From assembly GCA_018649725.1 (NCBI GenBank), contig JABIHH010000063.1, positions 233,719 through 297,718 of the forward strand: DNA of 64,000 nucleotides. Direction: 5' to 3'. Under the pieces are notes generated by a model, which did not search any database, was not told where the DNA came from, and saw only the letters and a list, made by a program, of their open reading frames with translations. The first letter of the stretch is position 1. Every line of letters starts with the position of its first letter. This stretch comes from Rhodospirillaceae bacterium. GTDB lineage: Bacteria; Pseudomonadota; Alphaproteobacteria; Rhodospirillales; UBA2165. Positions 24,869 to 35,284 of this stretch are shown here, in pieces. The position numbers were made by a program, and so were the translations under genes.

Positions 24869-26206
24869 ATGAACAGCGATAGCAATCAAATTCTCGACCA
24901 AACAATTTTTGCCTTGGCCAGCGGTGTGGGTAAGTCCGGCATTGCGGTGTTTCGTTTGTCCGGTCCTTCGGCGTCGGATGCATTGCGGGCGCTTTCGCAA
25001 AAACAACTCCCCGAACCCCGCCGGGCGACCCGGGTTCAATTAAAACACCCCAAGACAGATGATCTTTTGGATGACGGTTTAGCGATCTATTTTCCTGGTC
25101 CGGCGAGTTTTACCGGTGAAGATGTTGTTGAGCTGCATGTGCATGGCGGCCGGGCCGTTATTGCGGGAATCACCGAGGCCTTGGCTGGTCTTAAAGATGT
25201 GCGCCTGGCGGAAGCTGGCGAATTTACCCGGCGCGCTTTTGATCATGGCAAGTTTGATTTGACGGCCGCTGAAGGCTTGGCCGATCTGATCAACGCTGAG
25301 ACCGCGGCCCAACGGCGCCAAGCTCATCGCCAGCTCCATGGTGATTTGGGACTGATTTATGATGACTGGCGCGATCGGCTGCTCAAAGCCATCGCTTTGT
25401 TCGAAGCTGAAATTGATTTTTCCGATGAAGATTTGCCGCCCGGCCTTCACGCAGAGGTGGCCCAGCAAATTGCCGAAATAACGGAGGAGATTTCTGAACA
25501 CCTTGATGATAAGGGTCAGGGCCAGATTTTACGTGAAGGTCTTTACATCACCATCATCGGACCGCCAAATGCCGGTAAGTCGAGCTTGCTTAATCGCCTC
25601 TCCCGCCGCGATGTTGCAATTGTGTCTGAGCATGTCGGCACGACCCGGGATGTCATCGAGGTTCATCTGGAACTTGACGGTTATCCGGTTATCTTGGCCG
25701 ATACAGCCGGATTAAGAGAAGCGGCGGATGATATTGAAAGCGAAGGTGTGCGCCGGGCGCAGGAACGCGCTCATCAGGCTGATCTCAAATTAGCCGTATT
25801 TGATGGCGCGACCTGGCCGGAAAAAGATTCTCAGACGCTCGATCTTATTGATGAGGATACCGTTATTGTCCTCAATAAAGCTGATTTGTTAGATAAGGCT
25901 GATACAGAGTATTTGGCAATTTCGGCAGAGACTGGCGATGGATTAGATGTATTACTTGAAAAATTAAAGAACGAAGTTGCCGAACGCTGCCACCTGTCGG
26001 CCTCGCCTGCCCTGACCCGAACCCGCCACCGCACGGCTCTGGATGACTGTCTTGGCAATCTTCAGCGTTTTCCAACTTCCCCTGAAACAGAGCTAAAAGC
26101 GGAAGATTTACGTCTTGCCGCCCGTGCTTTGGGTCGAATTACCGGCCGTGTCGATGTGGAAGAGGTTCTGGACATCATTTTTAAAGAGTTCTGTATCGGT
26201 AAATAG
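24869..26206 (+). CDS. mnmE: tRNA modification GTPase MnmE
   Basis: A 445-residue GTPase that, with MnmG, installs the 5-carboxymethylaminomethyl (or taurinomethyl-like) group on wobble U34 of certain tRNAs. N-terminal tetrahydrofolate-binding domain (AGEFTRRAFDHGKFDLTAAE), helical domain and inserted G domain with GPPNAGKSSLLN, DTAGLRE and NKADL; C-terminal FCIGK includes the catalytic cysteine. ATG at 24869 gives the usual start (QTIFALASGVGKSGIAV); a GTG 36 bases earlier is less likely. It is the first gene of the mnmE-mnmG-rsmG-parA-parB series. Confidence 0.97.
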   Translation: MNSDSNQILDQTIFALASGVGKSGIAVFRLSGPSASDALRALSQKQLPEPRRATRVQLKHPKTDDLLDDGLAIYFPGPASFTGEDVVELHVHGGRAVIAGITEALAGLKDVRLAEAGEFTRRAFDHGKFDLTAAEGLADLINAETAAQRRQAHRQLHGDLGLIYDDWRDRLLKAIALFEAEIDFSDEDLPPGLHAEVAQQIAEITEEISEHLDDKGQGQILREGLYITIIGPPNAGKSSLLNRLSRRDVAIVSEHVGTTRDVIEVHLELDGYPVILADTAGLREAADDIESEGVRRAQERAHQADLKLAVFDGATWPEKDSQTLDLIDEDTVIVLNKADLLDKADTEYLAISAETGDGLDVLLEKLKNEVAERCHLSASPALTRTRHRTALDDCLGNLQRFPTSPETELKAEDLRLAARALGRITGRVDVEEVLDIIFKEFCIGK

Positions 26207-26221
26207 TCAAAAACGCGTCAA

Positions 26222-26237
26222 TGTTTCACGTGAAACA
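26222..26237. promoter_or_regulatory. parS: parS centromere site 1
   Basis: TGTTTCACGTGAAACA, a perfect 16-bp palindrome identical to the bacterial parS consensus, 15 bases after the mnmE stop. ParB binds it to start nucleoprotein spreading and segregation. Two more perfect copies follow within 2.2 kb. Confidence 0.95.
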
Positions 26238-26404
26238 ATCTTTTTCCAACTTCTCTATATATATGTCTATATAAATGTATAACACATAATATTGATTTCA
26301 TTTCGAAGGGGCATTTAAAGCGCTTCGATATTTATCTTAAATCATGACATATTGCGGCGGTCTCTAATTGACTTCCCTACCCAGCCCCCCTACATTCCCG
26401 CGCC

Positions 26405-28291
26405 ATGAAAGACAGTCCTCAATCTTATGATGTCATCGTTGTCGGTGGCGGTCATGCCGGAAGTGAAGCCGCCGCCGCCGCCGCACGGATTGGTGCGTCG
26501 ACGCTTTTGCTAACCCATAAGCTTGAGACAGTTGGTGAGATGTCGTGTAATCCGGCGATAGGTGGATTGGCCAAAGGACAGTTGGTGCGCGAGATCGATG
26601 CCCTGGATGGTCTGATGGGAAAAGCCATCGATCGGGGTGGCATTCAATTTCGGATGCTCAATCAAAGTAAGGGCCCGGCCGTCCGTGGCCCACGTGCCCA
26701 AGCTGATCGCAAACTTTATCGCCAAGCCATATTTGAGCTGCTGTCTGAGCAAGCCAATCTTGAGATGCGCGCGGACTCAGCCGAAGATCTGCTGTTTGAT
26801 GATCAAGGTCAGCTCAAAGGCCTGGTGACCGGTGACGGCGAAGAGCTGCTGGCGCCCAAGGTTATCATAACCACCGGTACATTTTTGCGTGGTTTGATCC
26901 ATATGGGAGAGGTCAAGATCCCAGCAGGCCGCGTGAACGAAGCACCGTCGCTTGGTTTATCATCGACCTTTGAGCGCCTTGGGTTTCGCCTGGGCCGGCT
27001 TAAAACCGGTACCCCGCCGCGGCTTGATGGCAAAACAATTAACTGGAATTCTTTGGTTGAGCAGCCCGGCGATACGCCGCCCGTGCCGTTTTCTTATCTC
27101 ACTGATAAAATCACCACGCCGCAAATTTCCTGTTATATCACCGAGACGACCCCTGCCTCGCATGCGCTGATCACTGCAAATTTAGATCGGGCGCCAATAT
27201 ATTCCGGGCAAATTGAAGGCACCGGACCGAGATATTGTCCATCGATTGAGGATAAGGTCGTGCGCTTCGCTCACCGCGAGCGCCATCAAATTTTCCTTGA
27301 GCCGGAAGGCCTGGATGATGACACGGTCTATCCCAATGGAATTTCGACATCACTGCCAGAAGACGTTCAACTCGATTTGTTGAAGACAATACCTGGGTTG
27401 GAAAACGCAGTGATGACCCAACCGGGCTATGCAATTGAATATGACTATGTTGATCCGAGGGAGCTTTATCCGACGCTGGAAACCCGGAAAGTTCCCGGGC
27501 TCTATTTTGCCGGCCAACTCAATGGTACGACGGGCTATGAAGAAGCCGGCGCGCAAGGCCTCATTGCCGGTATTAATGCTGCGCGCTCTGCCAGTGATAA
27601 TATAGGCGGGTCTGAGCCGATCAATGTTGATCGGGCCGATGCCTATATTGGTGTGTTGATTGATGATCTGGTGACATTGGGCACCAGTGAGCCCTACCGG
27701 ATGTTTACCTCGCGCGCTGAATATCGCTTGCAACTGCGGGCGGACAATGCTGATCAGCGGCTAACACCAAAGGGGATTGAGATTGGTTGTGTTTCCAGCG
27801 CGCGCCAACAGGTGTTTGAGCAGAAATTCTCAGAGCTCACCCACGCCATCGAATTGGCTGAGACCCTCAATAAGACGCCCAATGAACTGGCTAAGCTGGG
27901 CTTGAAAATTAATCAAGATGGAGTCAGGCGAAACGTATTAGATGTCCTGCGTTATCCAGAAATGAATATAAAACGGGCGGCAGAAATGTGGCCGGAATTA
28001 GCCGGGCTTTCTCCCGTGATCGCTGAGCAAATTGAGATCATGGGACTATACTCTGGTTATATGGATCGCCAGGAAACGGATATCCGAGCTTTTCGAAACG
28101 ATGAGTCCCTACTGATCCCCGATGACGTTGATTTCAAATTAATCGGCGGCCTTTCCAATGAAATATGCGCTAAGTTGGAAGCCACTCGGCCAACAACCCT
28201 CGGTGCGGCGGCCCGTATTTCAGGCGTAACGCCCGCGGCTTTGACAGCATTATTGGGTTATGTGCGACGTAAAGCTAGAAATGCAGCGTAA
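26405..28291 (+). CDS. mnmG: tRNA uridine modification enzyme MnmG (GidA)
   Basis: A 628-residue FAD enzyme, partner of MnmE in wobble-uridine modification. It shows the dinucleotide loop [19 protein letters not shown], the family signature [17 protein letters not shown] with NPAIGG just before it, the cysteine-containing [12 protein letters not shown] and a second signature [20 protein letters not shown]. The C-terminal MnmE-binding helical domain is complete (ITGAAR-like [18 protein letters not shown]). A 198-base gap with parS 1 precedes it, so it has its own promoter or long leader. Translation of rsmG follows after parS 2. Confidence 0.97.
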   Translation: MKDSPQSYDVIVVGGGHAGSEAAAAAARIGASTLLLTHKLETVGEMSCNPAIGGLAKGQLVREIDALDGLMGKAIDRGGIQFRMLNQSKGPAVRGPRAQADRKLYRQAIFELLSEQANLEMRADSAEDLLFDDQGQLKGLVTGDGEELLAPKVIITTGTFLRGLIHMGEVKIPAGRVNEAPSLGLSSTFERLGFRLGRLKTGTPPRLDGKTINWNSLVEQPGDTPPVPFSYLTDKITTPQISCYITETTPASHALITANLDRAPIYSGQIEGTGPRYCPSIEDKVVRFAHRERHQIFLEPEGLDDDTVYPNGISTSLPEDVQLDLLKTIPGLENAVMTQPGYAIEYDYVDPRELYPTLETRKVPGLYFAGQLNGTTGYEEAGAQGLIAGINAARSASDNIGGSEPINVDRADAYIGVLIDDLVTLGTSEPYRMFTSRAEYRLQLRADNADQRLTPKGIEIGCVSSARQQVFEQKFSELTHAIELAETLNKTPNELAKLGLKINQDGVRRNVLDVLRYPEMNIKRAAEMWPELAGLSPVIAEQIEIMGLYSGYMDRQETDIRAFRNDESLLIPDDVDFKLIGGLSNEICAKLEATRPTTLGAAARISGVTPAALTALLGYVRRKARNAA

Positions 28292-28302
28292 ATTTTATTC
28301 AA

Positions 28303-28318
28303 TGTTTCACGTGAAACA
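28303..28318. promoter_or_regulatory. parS: parS centromere site 2
   Basis: A second perfect copy of the 16-bp parS palindrome, in the 44-base gap between mnmG and rsmG. Confidence 0.95.
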
Positions 28319-28335
28319 GAGCTGTATTTGAGAAA

Positions 28336-28989
28336 ATGGAACAAATTCTATCCAAAGAAGCTTTTGCCGACCTAACCGATGTTTCACGTGAAACACTCGA
28401 TAAGTTGTCTGCCTACGTTGATCTCTTAATTAAATGGCAGCGCCGGATCAATTTGGTCGGACCCAATACCGTCGCCGATGTCTGGCGCCGTCATTTGCTG
28501 GATTCCGCTCAGCTATACTCTCACCTTGCGGATCCTAAGGCGCGCTTGTTGGATCTTGGCAGTGGGGCGGGATTTCCGGGGCTCGTGCTGTCCATTCTTG
28601 GGGCGAAAGATGTAACGCTCATCGAATCCAATCAGAAAAAATGCAGCTTCCTGGGTGAAGTTATTCGTCAAACCGGGTGCGCCGCGCAAGTTTTTAAAGG
28701 CCGCATTGAAGATTTTCCGAAAAAAAATAGCGCGGCCTATGTATCGGCTCGAGCGTTGGCTCCCCTTGACGATCTGCTTAAGTGGAGTTATCCGCTTTTA
28801 GCCGAGGGTGGAACCTGCCTGTTTTTAAAGGGTGAAAGCTTTGATCAAGAATTGACCCAATCGCAAAAAAGGTGGACTATGGAGGTTCAAATCAAACCTT
28901 CTCTTGCCGATACAGGTAAAAATCCCGAAGGTGGATCTTTAAACGGGGTTTTACTAGAAATAAGGAAGCTGTCACCCAGTGATGGATAA
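28336..28989 (+). CDS. rsmG: 16S rRNA m7G527 methyltransferase RsmG (GidB)
   Basis: A 217-residue SAM-dependent methyltransferase acting on 16S rRNA G527. SAM motif LLDLGSGAGFPGLVL and VTLIESNQKKCSFL are clear, as are the N-terminal WQRRINLVGPNT and the RHLLDSAQL segment. The N-terminal VSRET is encoded by a parS site, so the DNA element and the protein sequence are co-constrained there. Its last eight bases overlap the parA start region, consistent with one transcript through parB. Confidence 0.96.
   Translation: MEQILSKEAFADLTDVSRETLDKLSAYVDLLIKWQRRINLVGPNTVADVWRRHLLDSAQLYSHLADPKARLLDLGSGAGFPGLVLSILGAKDVTLIESNQKKCSFLGEVIRQTGCAAQVFKGRIEDFPKKNSAAYVSARALAPLDDLLKWSYPLLAEGGTCLFLKGESFDQELTQSQKRWTMEVQIKPSLADTGKNPEGGSLNGVLLEIRKLSPSDG
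28380..28395. promoter_or_regulatory. parS: parS centromere site 3, inside rsmG
   Basis: Third perfect copy of the parS palindrome, lying within the rsmG reading frame (codons about 15-20, DVSRET). Confidence 0.95.
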
Positions 28990-29821
28990 TGATTTACACA
29001 GCGATTCGCCCGACTCTTTTGCTGAAGCTCAAGTCTCAGACCAGAAACCACGGATCATCGCGATTGCTAACCAAAAAGGTGGCGTCGGTAAAACGACGAC
29101 AACCATTAATCTCGCGACGGCACTGGCGGCAGTTCGAAAACGCGTTTTGGTGTTGGATCTGGATCCGCAGGGAAATGCCAGCACTGGCCTTGGGATTGAA
29201 CAGGCAGAGCGGCAAATTAATGCCTATCATGTCATGATCGGTGAGGCGACTTTAGATGAAGCGATATTAGATACCGTGATCCCGGGCCTGTCTGTGGTGT
29301 CCTCCGGCGTCGATTTGTCTGGTGCAGAGATTGAACTTATTGAGTTTGAAGACCGCTTGTTCCGTCTAAAGTCGGCCCTGGCTGGTCAGTTGGAGGGCTA
29401 TGATTATGTCCTAATTGACTGTCCACCGGCGCTCGGCCTTTTGACGGTCAATGCATTGAACGCGGCAGACGCGGTTTTGGTTCCGCTGCAATGCGAATTT
29501 TTTGCGCTCGAAGGTGTCAGCCATTTGGTGCGAACGATTGATCGGATTAAGAAAGCCTACAACCCTGATTTGGAAATCCAAGGCATTGTCCTGACCATGT
29601 TTGATTCCAGAAACAATCTATCAGAGGCGGTGGCCACTGATGTTCGCGAGTTCTTTGGCGACATTGTTTATGACACCGTCATCCCAAGAAATGTCCGCGT
29701 GTCCGAAGCGCCATCCTATGGCAAGCCCGTGCTGCTTTACGATACAGCTTGCGCTGGCAGCCAAGCTTACATCCATCTGGCGAGCGAAGTTTTAAAACGT
29801 GAAAAAATGTTGGCGATATAG
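28982..29821 (+). CDS. parA: Chromosome partitioning ATPase ParA (Soj)
   Basis: A 279-residue deviant Walker ATPase that pulls ParB-parS complexes on the nucleoid. It contains the signature lysine P-loop KGGVGKTTTTINLA, the Walker A' LDLDPQGNAS and Walker B-like DYVLIDCPPALGLL. The N-terminal 24 residues are a variable acidic leader. ATG at 28982 is used; a GTG one codon earlier is equally possible. It overlaps the end of rsmG and is two bases ahead of parB. Confidence 0.96.
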   Translation: MDNDLHSDSPDSFAEAQVSDQKPRIIAIANQKGGVGKTTTTINLATALAAVRKRVLVLDLDPQGNASTGLGIEQAERQINAYHVMIGEATLDEAILDTVIPGLSVVSSGVDLSGAEIELIEFEDRLFRLKSALAGQLEGYDYVLIDCPPALGLLTVNALNAADAVLVPLQCEFFALEGVSHLVRTIDRIKKAYNPDLEIQGIVLTMFDSRNNLSEAVATDVREFFGDIVYDTVIPRNVRVSEAPSYGKPVLLYDTACAGSQAYIHLASEVLKREKMLAI

Positions 29822-29823
29822 AA

Positions 29824-31044
29824 ATGGTAAAAAGCCCGAAAAAAACACTAGGTAAAGGTCTCGCTGCTTTATTGGGCGGCGGCGATGAAGATGTCGCGAG
29901 CGGTAAAGCCCCGGTGAAATCAGCTGGACCCTCTCCTACCACCTCAGACCAGACTGCGCCGATCGAGAATATTTATCCCGGTCGGTACCAGCCGCGCCAG
30001 GTTTTCAGTGATCCTGAAATTGAAGAGCTCGCCGGCTCCATCCGGGAGCTTGGAATCCTTCAGCCAATTTTAGTGCGGGCCCATCCGGATCATGCGGATG
30101 GATTTGAGATCATCGCCGGTGAGCGACGCTGGCGTGCCGCCCAATTAGCGCAACTTCATGAAGTGCCCATTTTGCTGCGTGACTTCTCCGACGTTGAAGC
30201 GCTTGAAATTGGTTTGGTGGAAAACCTCCAACGCGAAAATTTATCGCCTTTGGAAGAAGCTGAAGGTTATCGCCGCCTGGTTGATGAGTTTACCCACACC
30301 CAAGAAGAGCTCGCTAAAATTTTGGGTAAAAGTCGAAGCCATGTCGCCAATATGATGCGGCTGCTAAATTTGCCGGATCCTGTAAAAGATATGTTACGGC
30401 TGGGTGAGTTGACCGCCGGCCATGCGCGCGCGCTTTTAAATGCAGACGACCCTGTTGGGCTTGCTAAAAAAGTTGTGAAGCGTGGATTGAACGTGCGCCA
30501 AACGGAAAAGCTATGTCAGCCTTCTGGAGGAGATGGTGCATCAACAAAGTCAAAAAAGAGCGCGGCGGTTTCTGAGAAAGACGCCAATATTCTGGCGCTC
30601 GAACATGATCTCTCAAACTTTCTTGGCCTTAAAGTTGAAATTGATTTCAAGATGTCGGGCGGGCAACTAAAGATTTCTTACGACACGCTTGAGCAGCTTG
30701 ATGACATCCTGCATCGTTTGAGCGATGGCAAGCATGGTAATTCAATTTCGTCTGTGCCGGCAGAAGATCCCATCGAAGGAGATTTGGACGAAGCCGGGCT
30801 GGCTGATCTCGATCTGCCGGACGAGCCGGGAGATGCAGGGGCTGGAATTCCCGATGACGTCGATGACGCGATCGCTCAATTGGAGGCCGGCGCTCAATTG
30901 GATGACGATGATAGCGATGAGGTTGAGGTCATCGATTTGTCGGGTGATTTTAGTCTGAGCGACGAAGACCTCGACAGCTTGATTGAAAGCACCCCACTTG
31001 AAGACGGTGACCCTTTTGACGAGCCAGCCAAATCTAAAGATTAA
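29824..31044 (+). CDS. parB: Chromosome partitioning protein ParB with acidic C-terminal tail
   Basis: A 406-residue CTPase/DNA clamp binding parS. N-terminal ParA-interacting segment (KTLGKGLAALLGG), CTP-binding GERRWRAA box (about residue 100), the HTH region (EELAKILGKSRSHVANMMRLL) and the C-terminal dimerisation domain (about 258-300; YDTLEQLDDILHRL). Typical chromosomal ParB ends there at 280-300 residues. Here about 105 further residues follow, roughly one third Asp/Glu with only two lysines at the end, predicted disordered. No frameshift is seen. The usual ParA and parS partners are adjacent. Confidence 0.95.
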   Translation: MVKSPKKTLGKGLAALLGGGDEDVASGKAPVKSAGPSPTTSDQTAPIENIYPGRYQPRQVFSDPEIEELAGSIRELGILQPILVRAHPDHADGFEIIAGERRWRAAQLAQLHEVPILLRDFSDVEALEIGLVENLQRENLSPLEEAEGYRRLVDEFTHTQEELAKILGKSRSHVANMMRLLNLPDPVKDMLRLGELTAGHARALLNADDPVGLAKKVVKRGLNVRQTEKLCQPSGGDGASTKSKKSAAVSEKDANILALEHDLSNFLGLKVEIDFKMSGGQLKISYDTLEQLDDILHRLSDGKHGNSISSVPAEDPIEGDLDEAGLADLDLPDEPGDAGAGIPDDVDDAIAQLEAGAQLDDDDSDEVEVIDLSGDFSLSDEDLDSLIESTPLEDGDPFDEPAKSKD

Positions 31045-31065
31045 TATTATATTAGATTTTTCTAA

Positions 31066-32085
31066 TTAATGGCGGGCGGCTTGCGATAAACTCATCAAAG
31101 CACGACCACAAATTGCTTCATCTGGCAGGCCGGTTGATTTGCAATTAACCTCGGCTTCGGTCAGGACAGATAAGGCGCGCTCAATTTTACTGCCGGACCA
31201 GCGGTCAAGTTGCCGTTTAAAGCGATCGGCGAATAGAAAAATAACCGGCGGCTTTAAAGCCTTCACAGCCTGCGTTGAAGATTGCCCATTTAGCATATGA
31301 CCAGAGGCTAGATGCAGCCGTTGGTAATGGCGAATGCCGGCTCGCAAAACGGCTATTGGTGAAGTTCCTTCAACAAAAGCGCGGGACAGATTTTTCTCTA
31401 ATGAGGCTTGATTACCATCGGCGACCGCGTAAATTATTTCATCAATCGAGAGGGCCCCATTGTCACCTACGGCGGCGATGGCATCGTCCAAATTAATTTC
31501 TGTCTGCTCGCCAGCATAGGTGATGAGCTTTTCAAGTTCGCCTCTGGATACCATGCGGTCGGATCCTAGATTGCTGAACAAATAGGACTTTGCATCTGAG
31601 CTGATAGATTTTTGATTTTCTCGCATCACTGTATCGATCAAGGAACCTAGGGCAGATAGATCGTCTGAATAGCAGGCGATAGCGCCGGCACAGTCGCTTT
31701 TCTCAATTAATTTCCGCACCGGCGAGCGCGGTGTCATCTCCCCTGCTTCCAATATAACCAGCGAGCTTTGAACGTCTTCATCAAGATATTGCAGCAAAGG
31801 CTTAGAAATATCCTCGCCGCCAAGTTTCACCAAAACAACCCGATCACCCCCGATTAAAGATTGCGCCGATGCTTCATCGATTAAGCGTGCCGGATCGGAT
31901 TTAATTTCGCCGCCGGTTAATTCGCTGACCCTGAAAGGATCGTTCAAATCCTCAACAATAGATTTTGCCAGCAGTTGGGCGCGCTCATGGATTAAGCCCT
32001 GATCGGTTCCATAAATAAGAACGGCGCGAATGGCGGGGTCAGGTTGTTTTAAGAAGGCTGCGGTTTTTCCAGCGTTAAATTTCAC
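31066..32085 (-). CDS. holA: DNA polymerase III delta subunit
   Basis: A 339-residue clamp-loader delta subunit that opens the sliding clamp. The N-terminal AAA-like part begins VLIYGTDQGLIHERAQLL and contains GDRVVLVK; the C-terminal helical domain ends the protein. Sequence divergence is normal for HolA. The start is GTG at 32085, overlapping the lptE stop as GTGA. It is the last gene of the leftward DUF3576-leuS-lptE-holA run that converges on parB, the standard order in alphaproteobacteria. Confidence 0.9.
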   Translation of the reverse strand: MKFNAGKTAAFLKQPDPAIRAVLIYGTDQGLIHERAQLLAKSIVEDLNDPFRVSELTGGEIKSDPARLIDEASAQSLIGGDRVVLVKLGGEDISKPLLQYLDEDVQSSLVILEAGEMTPRSPVRKLIEKSDCAGAIACYSDDLSALGSLIDTVMRENQKSISSDAKSYLFSNLGSDRMVSRGELEKLITYAGEQTEINLDDAIAAVGDNGALSIDEIIYAVADGNQASLEKNLSRAFVEGTSPIAVLRAGIRHYQRLHLASGHMLNGQSSTQAVKALKPPVIFLFADRFKRQLDRWSGSKIERALSVLTEAEVNCKSTGLPDEAICGRALMSLSQAARH

Positions 32086-32600
32086 TTGGCATCCGTGGTC
32101 TTATTGCGGTTCAGCTTAAAGAATGCCGCAATTTTACTCGTGATGTCTACGCTAATTTCTCGAACCGCTCGACTACGGGCGTCTTTTTCGGCCATTAAAG
32201 TGGCAAAGGTTTTGGTTAGGATATTGTAGCTGGTGACCATGCGGCTATTACCGGTAGCAATGACCGCGCCGCTCGATTTTTCGACTATGTTATAGCTGGC
32301 CCGAAGATTTAAATTTGCACGTGTGGCAATCTCAGATTTTTTAACTGCTAAGCCCTGCCGACTTTCGTTCAGGGTCACTTTTAAACTGTATTTGGCAACA
32401 CGGGCCCGTCCCTTTGGGGTTATGCGTTGTTCAAGCTCATTTCTCAATTGTTGGCCAATGCGATCTTTGATTGGGCTAATTTCAATATGCCGCATTTCAG
32501 TTTCAAAGACAGAATTGGTACCGGCTCCATAGATTGGTTGGAAGCCACATCCAGTGAGGACAAACAATCCCAAAAAGACAAAAGTGCTTTTAAACAACAA
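32082..32600 (-). CDS. lptE: LPS-assembly lipoprotein LptE
   Basis: A 172-residue outer-membrane lipoprotein that plugs the LptD translocon for lipopolysaccharide. Signal peptide with lipobox [12 protein letters not shown]; the CGFQP(I/L)YG start is typical of alphaproteobacterial LptE. The rest is a weakly conserved alpha/beta fold. The start is a TTG overlapping the leuS end by 11 bases, so translation is probably coupled. Between leuS and holA, as usual in this class. Confidence 0.88.
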   Translation of the reverse strand: MLFKSTFVFLGLFVLTGCGFQPIYGAGTNSVFETEMRHIEISPIKDRIGQQLRNELEQRITPKGRARVAKYSLKVTLNESRQGLAVKKSEIATRANLNLRASYNIVEKSSGAVIATGNSRMVTSYNILTKTFATLMAEKDARSRAVREISVDITSKIAAFFKLNRNKTTDAK

Positions 32601-35154
32601 TGTTTAATATCCTATTCGGTACAAAAATAATTTTCCGGATGTCTTTTCCATCTATTGCCTTAACAACCGTGTCAAGTTTCAGGCCAACGTCCTCGGCCGC
32701 TGCTTGATCACAATCTTTTGGCAAATCAACAGTGCCTCTCATCTTACCATTTACTTGAACGCCGACAGTAACAGTATCTTCGACCAGCAGGGTTTCATCA
32801 TAGCCCGGCCAGGGCGTTTCGATAACATAATTTTTATGGCCAAGCGACTGCCACATCTCTTCGGCGATATGCGGCATGATCGGAGCGATCAATTTAACCA
32901 CTGTTTCCATACCATCTCGATAGACCCAGGAGGCACCCGCACTCGCGGAATTCATACCATCCAGTGCATTGGTTAGCTCGCGAATTCGGGCGACCGCTTT
33001 ATTAAAGTGAAATTTATCAAGATCATCGCTGACGGCATGCACCGTTTGATGCACATTGCGGCGAACTTTTTCAACATCTTCTGAGATGTCGCCGGGCATT
33101 GCTGCACCCTGTTCGCCAATCGAGGTATTGGGCTCATCTATCATCCGCCAGAGACGGTTAATGTAGCGCCATGCCCCTTCGATGCCCGCTTCGGTCCAAT
33201 CGAGATCCCGATCGGGCGGGCTGTCTGACAGCATAAACAGACGCGCGGTATCGGCGCCGTATTCAGAAATAATAATTTCCGGATCGACGACATTCTTTTT
33301 TGATTTGCTCATTTTTTCGGAGCGCCCGAGCGTCACCGGATCGCCGGTCTCTGCGGTTACCAAATCTCCAGCCTCGTTTTTCACAACAGCATCCGGCAAT
33401 AGCCAGGCACCATTGCTGTCTTGGTAGGTTTCATGACAAATCATGCCCTGGGTCATTAGCCCGGCAAAGGGTTCTTTGACATCCAGATAACCGCATTTTT
33501 GTAGTGCTCTGGTGAAGAAGCGGGAATAAAGCAGATGCAATACAGCGTGTTCGATACCACCAATATACTGATCAACCGGCAGCCAATAATCGACCGCAGC
33601 TTTGTTCAATCCCTCATCGGCATGAGGTGAACAGAAACGGGCAAAGTACCATGAACTTTCAAAAAACGTATCAAAGGTATCGGTTTCTCTCTCGGCAGGT
33701 TTGCCACAGCTTGGGCAGTCAACATGCTTCCAGCTTGGATGATGATCAAGCGGATTGCCAGGCTGGTCAAAACTGATATCTATCGGCAGCTCAACCGGCA
33801 ATTGGTCTTCCGGTACCGGCATGGTGCCGCAATTTTCGCAATTGATAATCGGGATCGGACAGCCCCAATAGCGCTGGCGGGAAATTCCCCAATCACGTAG
33901 GCGATAATTTATCTCCCGCGTGCCGGCACACAGCGCCTCAAGTTTATCAGCGACAATAGGCTTTGCTTCTTCGATCGAGGTCCCGTCGAGAAAATCTGAA
34001 TTGATATGAATACCTTCTTCGACAAAAGCGACATCGCCGACAACAAAGGATTTTGGGTCCGCATCTTTAGGTGCGACGACGGGAATGACGGGCAGCTCAT
34101 ATTTGCGGGCAAAATCCAAATCCCGTTGATCATGCGCCGGGCAGCCAAAGATTGCGCCGGTACCATATTCCATAAGAACAAAATTGGCGACATAGACCGG
34201 CAGCGTTTGATCATCGGCAAAGGGATGCATTACGGCAAGACCGGTATCGAAGCCCTGTTTTTCGGCCGTCTCGATCGCTGCTTCACTGGTGCCCAGTCGA
34301 TTACATTCGGCGATAAAGTCGGCAAGCTCTTCGCTTTCTTTTCCAAGCTGTTCGGCCAAAGGATGATTGGCAGATATTGCACAGAAAGAAGCACCAAAAA
34401 GCGTATCGGCGCGGGTGGTGAATACTTCCAAATGATCTTCGCGGTCGGTCAGTTGGAACTTGACCCGCATACCTTCCGAGCGGCCAATCCAGTTTTCCTG
34501 CATGATCCGTACGCGATCCGGCCAGCGCTCTAATTCCTTAATCGAGTTCAACAGGTCATCGGCATATTCGGTGATTTTTAGGAACCACTGGGTAAGTTGC
34601 TTTTTTTCAACCAGGGCACCTGAGCGCCAGCCCCGTCCTTCAATGACCTGCTCATTGGCGAGGACGGTATTTTCCTCAGGATCCCAATTGACCCATGATT
34701 CTTTCCGATAAGCCAGCCCGGCTTCAATGAAGTCCAAAAACATTTTTTGTTCATGGGCATAATAATCCGGCGTGCAGGTTGCGAGTTCCCGGCTCCAATC
34801 ATAGGACAATCCCATCGAATTAAGCTGATCCCGCATGGTTGCAATATTTTGCTGGGTCCATTCGGCAGGCGGTACATTATTGGCGATGGCGGCATTTTCG
34901 GCCGGCAGGCCGAAGGCGTCCCAGCCCATGGGATGAAGCACATTAAAGCCGCGGGCTTTTTTGTAACGGGCAACGAGATCGCCTAGCGTATAATTGCGGA
35001 CATGCCCCATATGGATGCGTCCTGAAGGATAAGGAAACATTTCCAAGACATAATATTTTGGCAGATCAGGTGTTTCAGTTACTTCAAAACACTTGTTATC
35101 TTGCCAGGTTTTTTGCCAGCGGGATTCCGCTTCTTTGAAGTTATAGCGGGCCAT
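32590..35154 (-). CDS. leuS: Leucyl-tRNA synthetase
   Basis: An 854-residue class I synthetase. HIGH-type motif [14 protein letters not shown], the CP1 editing domain (residues about 225-420), a zinc-binding-like insertion with two CxxC pairs ([18 protein letters not shown]), [10 protein letters not shown] and the KMSKSKKN loop, then the anticodon-binding domain and the small C-terminal domain ending NRILNIVV. The gene is full length. It lies 130 bases after the DUF3576 gene and overlaps lptE. Confidence 0.97.
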   Translation of the reverse strand: MARYNFKEAESRWQKTWQDNKCFEVTETPDLPKYYVLEMFPYPSGRIHMGHVRNYTLGDLVARYKKARGFNVLHPMGWDAFGLPAENAAIANNVPPAEWTQQNIATMRDQLNSMGLSYDWSRELATCTPDYYAHEQKMFLDFIEAGLAYRKESWVNWDPEENTVLANEQVIEGRGWRSGALVEKKQLTQWFLKITEYADDLLNSIKELERWPDRVRIMQENWIGRSEGMRVKFQLTDREDHLEVFTTRADTLFGASFCAISANHPLAEQLGKESEELADFIAECNRLGTSEAAIETAEKQGFDTGLAVMHPFADDQTLPVYVANFVLMEYGTGAIFGCPAHDQRDLDFARKYELPVIPVVAPKDADPKSFVVGDVAFVEEGIHINSDFLDGTSIEEAKPIVADKLEALCAGTREINYRLRDWGISRQRYWGCPIPIINCENCGTMPVPEDQLPVELPIDISFDQPGNPLDHHPSWKHVDCPSCGKPAERETDTFDTFFESSWYFARFCSPHADEGLNKAAVDYWLPVDQYIGGIEHAVLHLLYSRFFTRALQKCGYLDVKEPFAGLMTQGMICHETYQDSNGAWLLPDAVVKNEAGDLVTAETGDPVTLGRSEKMSKSKKNVVDPEIIISEYGADTARLFMLSDSPPDRDLDWTEAGIEGAWRYINRLWRMIDEPNTSIGEQGAAMPGDISEDVEKVRRNVHQTVHAVSDDLDKFHFNKAVARIRELTNALDGMNSASAGASWVYRDGMETVVKLIAPIMPHIAEEMWQSLGHKNYVIETPWPGYDETLLVEDTVTVGVQVNGKMRGTVDLPKDCDQAAAEDVGLKLDTVVKAIDGKDIRKIIFVPNRILNIVV

Positions 35155-35284
35155 TAGAGCTTACGGTCTCCTCGGAGTCTTAAAATTCGTTCATTCACGT
35201 TAGGTCGTGCCGGTTGATAAACAATTACGGCCTTATATAACAAGCTCTGATATTGGTTAAAGAAAATTGCGGTGAACTCTGAAT

